DNA from: an uncultured Lachnospiraceae bacterium
Lineage (GTDB): Bacteria; Bacillota; Clostridia; Lachnospirales; Lachnospiraceae
Assembly (NCBI GenBank): GCA_949948715.1
Contig: CATLGW010000013.1
Span: 1 to 59,576, forward strand
Direction of reading: 5' to 3'
DNA length: 59,576 nucleotides
Of the stretch, positions 16,356-24,005 are shown one piece after another. The notes beneath the pieces are model-generated. The model made no database searches, was not told the DNA's origin, and worked only from the letters and a program-made list of their open reading frames with translations. A program made the position numbers and the translations under genes. How positions within the stretch are numbered: the first letter of the stretch is position 1; the number at the start of each line of letters is the position of its first letter.

Positions 16356-18389
16356 ATGAAAAAGTGGTTGACCAGGCTCTTATTTGATTGGGTATACGTG
16401 CTTTTCTATAAGCTTTTCAGGGCTCTGCTGGAGATCGTGGAGTTTATGGAGGGTATATTTGACGTGTTTGCCGGGATCTCCAAGGTGTCCTATAACGGGC
16501 AGAAGGATTATCTGGTGAATGTCTTCTTCGGACAGAATATTATCGCGGTAATCTTCTGGGGTATGACGGCCATCAGCCTGGTGCTCTGCTTTGTCTTTAC
16601 CATTGTGGCGGTGACCAGGAAGATTCTGGATATCAGCGGCGGGGTGAAGCAGTCTCTGGGACAGATTTTAAACGGGGCCCTGCGAAGCTGCGTGAGCTTT
16701 CTGTTCGTGTCCATCATCTGTATCGCCAGCGTGAATCTGGCGAATATCTGCCTGGTGCAGATCAATTACCTGATGAAAAACGCCTCCACGCTGATGTATG
16801 ATTCGGACAATCAGAAGACCTTCACCGGGGAGGAAAACGCGGCCATGACCAGGATTATGAACACCATTGCCAACTACGCCCTAAACAGCTCCACGGACAA
16901 TCGCTACAATATCAATGTGTGCTTCAATTCCATCCGGGAGGATCTGCTGTATCTGCAGCAGCATCAGTTTTTCAGCTATGAATACCCCATGGACGGCAAG
17001 CACCACAACTGGCAGTCGGCCATCACTCTGATTGCAAATTCCGGGGACATCGGGAAGGATCTGGATCTGGAGACGGTGGATTCCTCCGTGACGGAGGCCA
17101 TCCGCACCGTGATGGATGAGTTGAAATACAATCCCAATTTCCGTCCCCTGGAGACGGCCTCCAGGCCGGACCAGGGCAATATCTCCGTGTCGGACACGAT
17201 TTTTCTGGTGAGTTCCATGGAGGCGCCGGAGGGCTCCGTGTACAGGGATAATCCGTCCTTTGACGACGCTCTCAGAAGGAGCTATTTAAACGGCAGCAAA
17301 TCCTGGAGAAATCTGACTCAGGTCCGCAAGGATTTCGATATCTGGGAGATTCGCTACGATATAGGCTACATCACCTGCATTGTGTTTGTTGTGATCATGA
17401 CCCAGTGTATCTTCCTGTTTATTCTGAGGCTGTTCGACCTGCTCCTTTTGTACATATCGGCCCCCGCTTTTGCCTCCACCATTCCTTTGGATGAGGGCGT
17501 CAGGTTCCAGGCCTGGAGACAGGCTTTCACCATCAAGGTGATCAGCGGATTCGGCTCCGTCATGGCCATGCGGCTGTATCTGGTCATGATTCAGATTATC
17601 ATGGACGGAAAGCTTCGCTTCTTTGAGAACAATGTCACCAATTACCTCTGCCAGCTTCTCTTTATCCTGGCGGGCTCCTATGCGGTGCTCAAGGCGTCGC
17701 CCCTTCTGACTCAGATCGTGGCGGGCAACGGCGCGGCCGCGGCCAACTCAGAGGCCTTAAGCGCTGCCCTGGGCGGCATGGTGGGCGGTATGGTGGGGCG
17801 CAAGCTGGTACAGGCCACGGGTATGGGTCTCAAGGCCACCGCAACCCTGGCCCAGGCCCCCGGGGCGGCGATCCGGGGCATTCGCAGAGTCCATCAGAGG
17901 CGCGTCAGCGCCCGGGATGCCAAGAGGATGAGCGACGAGGGCCTGGGCATTTCCTCCTCCTCGGGAGGAGACCATGGGGGCGGAGGAGACGACAGCAATC
18001 TGGCCAAGCTGCCCGCGCCTCAAAGCCGCTTATCCGGTTCGGGCGGCGGAGCCGGGGGCAGCGGCGATTCCGGCGGAGGGGACGGCGGCAATGCTTTTAA
18101 GGGCGGGGCGGGAGCCGGCGCTCTGACAGGGGGCGCGGCATCGGGGGCTTCTGAGACGTCCAATGCTGCTTCGGACTCCGGGGCAGCGGCGGTCCCGGCC
18201 CAAAGCGCTCCGGCGGAATCCAAGGCTTCGACAGCCGGGAGGGCGGCCGGAAAAAGGAGCACTCCCGGAGGACCCCATAACAGGCGGCAGGAGGGGCGCA
18301 ACAACGCTCCCAGGGTGACGGGAAATGTGCAGAGACGCAACAATCCCAACCGTCCCAAGAACTTTCCCCAGGGCAGGAGAAAGAGGTGA
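16356..18389 (+). CDS. Polytopic VirB6/TrbL-like channel protein
   Basis: Inner-membrane channel component of type IV systems by topology and context. Helices are visible near residues 65-85 (VIFWGMTAISLVLCFVFTIV), 108-135, 340-370 (TCIVFVVIMTQCIFLFILRL), 400-425 and 435-460. A large soluble segment (about 140-335) lies between the N-terminal and central helices. Residues about 500-677 form a Gly/Ser/Ala-rich tail that becomes basic and ends NFPQGRRKR. The tail is much longer than a channel needs and is cytoplasmic or external depending on helix count. Sequence similarity to VirB6/TrbL is weak in general, so the assignment rests on the helix pattern and its place between VirD4 and VirB4. Confidence 0.72.
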   Translation: MKKWLTRLLFDWVYVLFYKLFRALLEIVEFMEGIFDVFAGISKVSYNGQKDYLVNVFFGQNIIAVIFWGMTAISLVLCFVFTIVAVTRKILDISGGVKQSLGQILNGALRSCVSFLFVSIICIASVNLANICLVQINYLMKNASTLMYDSDNQKTFTGEENAAMTRIMNTIANYALNSSTDNRYNINVCFNSIREDLLYLQQHQFFSYEYPMDGKHHNWQSAITLIANSGDIGKDLDLETVDSSVTEAIRTVMDELKYNPNFRPLETASRPDQGNISVSDTIFLVSSMEAPEGSVYRDNPSFDDALRRSYLNGSKSWRNLTQVRKDFDIWEIRYDIGYITCIVFVVIMTQCIFLFILRLFDLLLLYISAPAFASTIPLDEGVRFQAWRQAFTIKVISGFGSVMAMRLYLVMIQIIMDGKLRFFENNVTNYLCQLLFILAGSYAVLKASPLLTQIVAGNGAAAANSEALSAALGGMVGGMVGRKLVQATGMGLKATATLAQAPGAAIRGIRRVHQRRVSARDAKRMSDEGLGISSSSGGDHGGGGDDSNLAKLPAPQSRLSGSGGGAGGSGDSGGGDGGNAFKGGAGAGALTGGAASGASETSNAASDSGAAAVPAQSAPAESKASTAGRAAGKRSTPGGPHNRRQEGRNNAPRVTGNVQRRNNPNRPKNFPQGRRKR

Positions 18390-18461
18390 CCGGGCCTGTC
18401 CGTACCTGCGGAATCGTTTCAGTGAGCCGTCAGGACATTTCATGAAAGGCAGAAACAAAAC

Positions 18462-21400
18462 ATGAGGATTATACCCAAGAAGACAAATGTGTCCATGGAA
18501 TTTTTCAACGGCTTCACGGCGGGGGATATGGCCGTGGGGTTCATCGGGGCTCTGGTTGAGGTGGCCCTTTTAGTCTCCAATCTGCCGGGCAAATATTATA
18601 TGATGTCCGCCGGGCTGGTAATCATCGCGCTGCTTTTGATGAGGCTGGATGACGAGAGGAACTATCTGTTTCTCTTAAGCATCCTGCGCCACTACGCCTA
18701 CCGCCGCAGGTACAGGCGGGATCTCCCGGAGGATAAGAAGGCCAGGAGGAAAGCCGGGGAGGACATACGCAAGATCGTGGCCCACACGGGAATCAAGGAC
18801 GGCTTTATTCTGTACGACAATAAATATTATGGCGCTGCGCTGGAGCTTCCCAGCGTGGAGTTTCGTTTTTTCAGCGAATACAGACAGAACAACGCCATCG
18901 AGAAGGCCCTGGGAGGGGTGCTGCGCAATGTGAACCCCAATTATGCCGCCAATCTGGTGAAGGTGGAGCGGCCCGTGATCTATGACGAGTTCGTGCAGGC
19001 AGAGTATGGGAAGATTGAGAGCTTACAGGACGCCTACCGCAGACATATGATCTCCGAGGAGGAGTTAAAGCGCCGCATTGAGGTTATCTATGACAGGATC
19101 AATGAGCTGAAGGGGCTGTCCTTTGACAATAAGGTGGTTCTGCCCTTCTTCTATCTGGTGCTTTTTGACAGTGACAAGGGGCTTTTGAACAATCAGATGG
19201 CCACGGCCCTGGAGCTCCTCCAGGCCGGGGAGATTCAGGCCCATAGGCTGAATGACAGAGAACTGGCGGTATTCCTTAAATACACCCAGAGCCTTGATTT
19301 CGACGAGAGGGACGTCCTGCATCTGGATCAGGAGGAGCTTTATGAGTTTTCGCTGCCGGAAAATCTGGATGTCTATGTCAAGAATCTGGTAGTGAACAAT
19401 GTGCTGACCCACAATTTCAGGGTGGCCAATTATCCCATGACGGTGACCAACGCCTGGGGAGCCTTTGTGTTTGACACTCCCGCCACCAAGGTGGTTATGA
19501 AGATGAAGCCCCTGGACCGGACCAAGGCCATCCGCTCCATCGACCGCTCCATCGACGAGCTGCGCTCCCAGGAGAACAACACCGGAAAGGCCAGTAAGCT
19601 CATAGATATTTCCACCCACATCGACACCCTCTCCGAACTGCTGATCATGCTGCAGAACGACAACGAGATTCTGATGGATGTAAATATCTATGTGACAGGC
19701 TACGACCTGGAGGGAAGCCTGGCCGACCCCAGGGTGGAGGTGAAGCCGGAGAACAGCTCCCTTCACACGATCTCCAATCTCAAGAAAAGCATCCGCCGTA
19801 TTTACAACGATTCCAACCTGAAGCTGAACAACATGATGTTCATGCAGATGGATGCATGGGTTGCGGGACAGGTGTCCGGCTACGACCCCAGAGGCGGGAG
19901 AGGGCGGGCCATCCACTCCAGCTCCGTGGCGGCGGTGTTTCCCTTTGTCTACACCTATACGGCGGACAGGGGCGGCATCAACCTGGGAAAAAAGAACGGA
20001 GTTCCCGTATTTATCGACTTCTTCCGCAGGGATAACGAGCGGGTTAACAGCAACATGGTCATCATCGGAAAGTCGGGAAGCGGAAAATCCTTTGCCACCA
20101 AAACCCTGCTCTCCAACCTGGCGGCGGAGAACAGCAAGATCTTCGTGCTGGACCCGGAGAACGAGTACACGGAGTTGGCCGGAAATCTGGGAGGAAAGAT
20201 CATCAATGTGGGAAACGCCACCCACGGCAGGATGAACCCCTTCCAGATCATCACCAATCTGGACGACGACGAGGAGGGGGAGGAGGAGATCTCCGGGGTG
20301 AGCTTCCACACTCATCTGCAGTTTTTGGAGGAGTTCTTCAAGCAGATACTGCCGGATATCGAGCCGGACGCTCTGGAGTATTTAAACAACCTGATCATCC
20401 GGATTTACAGTTTAAAGGGCATCGAGGAGCACACAGATCTTTCAAAGCTCTCCCCGGAGGATTATCCGATTTTCGACGATCTCTACGACACCATACTGGA
20501 GGAATTCCAGTCCACCAAGAGCGATTACCTGCGGGGAAATCTGCAGATTCTGATCAATTACATCGCCAAGTTTTCCTCCGGGGGCCGCAATTCCGTGCTG
20601 TGGAACGGATATTCCACCATCAACACGGAGGAGAACTTTATTGTGTTCAATTTTCAGTCTCTTTTGGCCAACAGGAACAATCTGATCGCCAATGCCCAGA
20701 TGCTTCTGGTGTTAAAGTGGCTGGACAACGAGATCATCAAGAACAGGGATTACAACAACAAATACCATGCCAGCCGAAAGATCGTGGTGGTAATCGACGA
20801 GGCCCATGTATTCATCGACACCAAGTATCCTCTGGCTCTCGACTTTATGTTTCAGCTTGCCAAGCGCATCCGGAAATACAACGGTATGCAGATTGTCATC
20901 ACTCAGAATATCAAGGATTTCGTGGGGAGCGAGGAGATTGCCAGGAAATCCACCGCCATTATCAACGCCTGTCAGTACTCTTTGATTTTCGCCCTGGCGC
21001 CCAACGATATGCACGACCTGTGCAGACTGTATGAGAAGGCCGGGCAGATCAATCAGCAGGAGCAGGAGGAGATCATCAACGCGGCCAGGGGCCAGGCTTT
21101 TGTGATCACTTCTCCCTCAAACCGCACCTCCCTCCAGGTGGAGGCCAAGGAGAATGTGCGGCATCTGTTTACGGACAGAGACTTTGTCTCCCCGTATTTC
21201 TCCGACGGGGAGGGAGCAGAGAGATGGCGGAGCATCGTGGAGGAACTTGAAATCCGGAAGGAGGATTCGGACTTCCGTCTCTTAGACGAACTGGAGGATT
21301 TGGATCGGAAGCTGGCGGCGCAGGCAGATGAGGTGCGGGAAGTTCCCAGGAAGCGGGTGAAGATCGTGGAGATCTCCGAGGAGGATATCGCGCCTAAGAA

Positions 21401-22256
21401 GGAGGACGACGGTTTTCCTGGGGGAGCCCGGACGGCGGGCCAGGGAGCTGTACTTCAGACAGCCTCTGCCATACAGGCGGCGCCCGAAGAATATCCCGGC
21501 CAGGGGACGCTTGGTCAGGGAGGCTATGCTTATACGGAGGGGATGCTGCCTCCGGGAAGTCAGTTCCACGGAGGATATCCCGTCCAGGGGGAAAGTGCCC
21601 GGGGAGGGTTCTATCCGGCAGGGATGTTCCAGGGATATTCCCCCAATATGGTGGAGGAGCTGCGGGAGAGCCTGAAAAAGGAGCTCTTGGAGGAATTAAA
21701 GGCCAGCCTCGCCCTGGAGAGAGGGAGGGGCGCCGCCTCTTACGACACATCCCAGGGCGGATGGGAGGAAACGGAGGGACGAAAGGCTGCTTTGGAGGAA
21801 GACTACGGGGAGGAGACCCGCTACCGCCAGCCCTATTCCGAGGACGAATTCGAGGAAGAGGATCTGGAAGCTTTGGAGCTGACGGAGGAGAGTTCCGAGG
21901 ATCTGGAAGCCCAGCGGCTTGAGGAAGAATTTTACAAGATGTTCGGCATGATGGAGGAAGACCGGGAAGCCGGTTTGCTCAAGGAGAGCGTGGAGGAAAC
22001 GGCCGAAAGGCATCAGGAGTATCTGGAGGAGGACGAAGAGGAATACCCGGAGGATGCCACTTTGGACGATTATCTGTCGGGGCTGCTTGACGAGGCCCAG
22101 GATGCCCTGGGCGAGGACGCGGAGCCTGAGGAGGATGAGTTTGAGGAAAGCTCGGGAGATTCCGAAGAGGAGTCCGGTAGGGAAGACAGAGAGAACGCCA
22201 TGGTTTGGGAGATTACCTATGACGAACTGATGGCCATGGACAGAGAGGACGATTGA
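18462..22256 (+). CDS. VirB3(PrgI)-VirB4 fusion: type IV secretion ATPase with acidic C-terminal tail
   Basis: Energises assembly and substrate transfer in type IV systems. Residues 1-95 resemble PrgI/VirB3: a start MRIIPKKTNVSMEFFNGF-like segment, two membrane helices (about 20-60) and a basic loop RHYAYRRRYRR. The VirB4/TraE core follows. Walker A is GKSGSGKS (536-543) and Walker B is VVVIDEAHVF (D779, E780), then QIVITQNIKDF. Typical VirB4 proteins end soon after the ATPase. Here about 330 further residues follow, Gln/Gly-rich at first and then strongly acidic (runs such as EEDEFEESSGDSEEESG). Total 1264 residues, unusually long. It is the clearest single proof that this locus is a type IV-like machine. 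The acidic tail is opposite in charge to the basic tails of neighbouring proteins. Confidence 0.92.
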   Translation: MRIIPKKTNVSMEFFNGFTAGDMAVGFIGALVEVALLVSNLPGKYYMMSAGLVIIALLLMRLDDERNYLFLLSILRHYAYRRRYRRDLPEDKKARRKAGEDIRKIVAHTGIKDGFILYDNKYYGAALELPSVEFRFFSEYRQNNAIEKALGGVLRNVNPNYAANLVKVERPVIYDEFVQAEYGKIESLQDAYRRHMISEEELKRRIEVIYDRINELKGLSFDNKVVLPFFYLVLFDSDKGLLNNQMATALELLQAGEIQAHRLNDRELAVFLKYTQSLDFDERDVLHLDQEELYEFSLPENLDVYVKNLVVNNVLTHNFRVANYPMTVTNAWGAFVFDTPATKVVMKMKPLDRTKAIRSIDRSIDELRSQENNTGKASKLIDISTHIDTLSELLIMLQNDNEILMDVNIYVTGYDLEGSLADPRVEVKPENSSLHTISNLKKSIRRIYNDSNLKLNNMMFMQMDAWVAGQVSGYDPRGGRGRAIHSSSVAAVFPFVYTYTADRGGINLGKKNGVPVFIDFFRRDNERVNSNMVIIGKSGSGKSFATKTLLSNLAAENSKIFVLDPENEYTELAGNLGGKIINVGNATHGRMNPFQIITNLDDDEEGEEEISGVSFHTHLQFLEEFFKQILPDIEPDALEYLNNLIIRIYSLKGIEEHTDLSKLSPEDYPIFDDLYDTILEEFQSTKSDYLRGNLQILINYIAKFSSGGRNSVLWNGYSTINTEENFIVFNFQSLLANRNNLIANAQMLLVLKWLDNEIIKNRDYNNKYHASRKIVVVIDEAHVFIDTKYPLALDFMFQLAKRIRKYNGMQIVITQNIKDFVGSEEIARKSTAIINACQYSLIFALAPNDMHDLCRLYEKAGQINQQEQEEIINAARGQAFVITSPSNRTSLQVEAKENVRHLFTDRDFVSPYFSDGEGAERWRSIVEELEIRKEDSDFRLLDELEDLDRKLAAQADEVREVPRKRVKIVEISEEDIAPKKEDDGFPGGARTAGQGAVLQTASAIQAAPEEYPGQGTLGQGGYAYTEGMLPPGSQFHGGYPVQGESARGGFYPAGMFQGYSPNMVEELRESLKKELLEELKASLALERGRGAASYDTSQGGWEETEGRKAALEEDYGEETRYRQPYSEDEFEEEDLEALELTEESSEDLEAQRLEEEFYKMFGMMEEDREAGLLKESVEETAERHQEYLEEDEEEYPEDATLDDYLSGLLDEAQDALGEDAEPEEDEFEESSGDSEEESGREDRENAMVWEITYDELMAMDREDD

Positions 22257-22367
22257 CGAAGAGATGGATGCGGCCCTTTTTGAGCGGAAGGCGGCGGGCC
22301 GAAAGGATGTATGACGAGCGGGCGAGCCTGAAGGAGAGGCGGCCGTGCAGGGAAGGAGCGTGAAAAT

Positions 22368-23849
22368 ATGGCGAAAGCAAAGGATTCTGTGGAGAAAGCA
22401 TTGGATCAGGCTACCCCTCAGGACCATATTTTGAGGATAAGCCAGAGGGAGAAACTGGATGAGCAGGCGTTTTGCCGCGCCTGCAGTGAGAGCCAGAAAA
22501 GCTCCCTGCTGGTACATTTGGACAACGACAAGGACATCAGGAAAGCGGCCAGGGATATGCGGGGCTTTGATCACAGGGTCATAGCGCTGATCAACCGGTG
22601 GAGCCGATCGGACCATCCCGAGGAGGAGGTCGACAGAGTGCTCATCGGAGGGGAACCGATGTCCAAGTATATGAAGGAAAACGGGTATTCCTTTATGGAC
22701 TGTATGATGCTGGCCCAAACCGCCATAGAGAAGAACCGTCCCGGCGTGGAGTTTAAGGATGTAGAGCTGTCGGCGGAGCAGAAGCTTCACGACAAAAAGA
22801 TGAATCTGTCGGATCCGAGCATACATAATGTCCCTCCCAGCCATATGCCCAAGGGGTTGAACAGCATCCTGAAGGTGCTGACTTTGGGGCTGTTCCAGAA
22901 CAGAGAGGAGCGGATGAACAACAAGCGGGAGAAGGAGATGATCCGACAGGCCGCCATAGAGAAGGAGAGGCAGTCCCGCTTGGATAAGAGGGACAAATCG
23001 GAGTACGCCGAGGAGGTCCAAAGGAAGAAGGAGGAGAACAGGAAGGCCGCAGAAAAAAACGAAAAGTTCCAGGAGGAGAAAAGGCAGCGGGAGCAGGATA
23101 CGGAGCACAGCAAAGAAGGACTCAAGGGCCTGGAAACCTATCGGCAGAAAGCCGACAGGAAGCTGACCCAGCTTGCGGCCCGGAAGGAGAAGCTGACGAC
23201 CCAGGCCGAGGCCAACAAGAAAAAGCTGGCGGAGATGGCACGGGTTAAGGAGACTACCAAGGAATGGCTGGAGGCAAATCCGGATTGGAAAAAGGATCCC
23301 GACAAGCGCAAGGCCTTTGCCGGGATGCAGGATAAGGTGAAGACCTACAATGAGCTGAGAAAGGAGCATGAGCAGCTCGGAAGGGATCTGGCCAAGGTGG
23401 ACCGGGCCGCCGGGAAAATGCGGGATTTCGTGGGGGAGATGGAGGGCAAGCGCCCCAGGCTCACGCAACTGTATCAGAAGCAGGCGGGGCACAGCCTGAC
23501 GGAGGAGGAGAGAAAGGAACTGGCGGCCCTGGAAAAACCCGGCGCTTTGCAGGGAAAAACCCGTAAGTTGGAGGCGAAGCCGCCGGCGAAAGAGGCCCTT
23601 CGGACAAAACAAAAGGAGAACCCCGCCAAGGCTTCGGAGAAGCCCGAGAAAGAGGTGCAGGAGAAGGCTGCGGGGGAGGCTCAAAAGAAGCGGCAGCAGG
23701 AGGCCAGAGAGGCCGGGAGGAAAGGGGCCGGGAAGCCTGGCCCTGGAGGGAAAGCGCCCGAGAAGGCGGCCCCCGGGAAGAAAACCCCGGAGAGACAGCA
23801 GTCCCCAAAAAGGCCCCCCGACAAAGGGGCTCCGGCTCGGCGCAGATAA
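22368..23849 (+). CDS. Basic coiled-coil protein of the secretion-like operon, unknown function
   Basis: A 493-residue cytoplasmic-type protein with no signal peptide. Residues 1-150 are a small folded N-terminal region (DHRVIALINRW, SFMDCMMLAQTAIEKN). Residues 185-390 are Lys/Glu/Arg-rich and predicted coiled coil. The last 100 residues are Lys/Pro/Ala/Gly-rich and end KGAPARRR. It is the gene after the VirB4 fusion, 111 bases downstream with an AAGGAG ribosome site, so it belongs to the operon. The basic tail recalls C-terminal positively charged signals of some type IV substrates, and it could also bind DNA or the acidic VirB4 tail. No family is recognised. Confidence 0.7.
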   Translation: MAKAKDSVEKALDQATPQDHILRISQREKLDEQAFCRACSESQKSSLLVHLDNDKDIRKAARDMRGFDHRVIALINRWSRSDHPEEEVDRVLIGGEPMSKYMKENGYSFMDCMMLAQTAIEKNRPGVEFKDVELSAEQKLHDKKMNLSDPSIHNVPPSHMPKGLNSILKVLTLGLFQNREERMNNKREKEMIRQAAIEKERQSRLDKRDKSEYAEEVQRKKEENRKAAEKNEKFQEEKRQREQDTEHSKEGLKGLETYRQKADRKLTQLAARKEKLTTQAEANKKKLAEMARVKETTKEWLEANPDWKKDPDKRKAFAGMQDKVKTYNELRKEHEQLGRDLAKVDRAAGKMRDFVGEMEGKRPRLTQLYQKQAGHSLTEEERKELAALEKPGALQGKTRKLEAKPPAKEALRTKQKENPAKASEKPEKEVQEKAAGEAQKKRQQEAREAGRKGAGKPGPGGKAPEKAAPGKKTPERQQSPKRPPDKGAPARRR

Positions 23850-23859
23850 TGTAAGACGC

Positions 23860-23922
23860 AAAAACGGCAGGTTTTTGGCAGGAATGAGCCTGTTGAACGC
23901 CTGCCAGTTTTGCTAAAATAAT
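23860..23922 (+). promoter_or_regulatory. Hairpin plus internal promoter before the 769-residue gene
   Basis: AAAACGGCAGG (23861-23871) can pair with CCTGCCAGTTTT (23900-23911, one bulge), forming a possible attenuator after the previous gene. Over its right half lie TTGAAC (23893-23898) and TGCTAAAAT (extended -10, 23911-23919) or AATAAT (23917-23922). This suggests that the next gene has its own promoter. Confidence 0.45.
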
Positions 23923-24005
23923 GATAGGAAGAAATGTGAAAAGATTGTTCTGCCAGATATGGCACTGAGAGAGCAGATATGGAGCAGAAATAAGGAGGAG
24001 GAAAA

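Noticed and set aside
21696..23861. Long minus-strand frame of 721 codons
   Set aside because: It lies opposite the acidic VirB4 tail and the Lys/Glu-rich gene. It is rich in Leu, Pro and Gly, as expected from the reverse of Glu/Lys codons in GC-rich DNA, and has no credible start.
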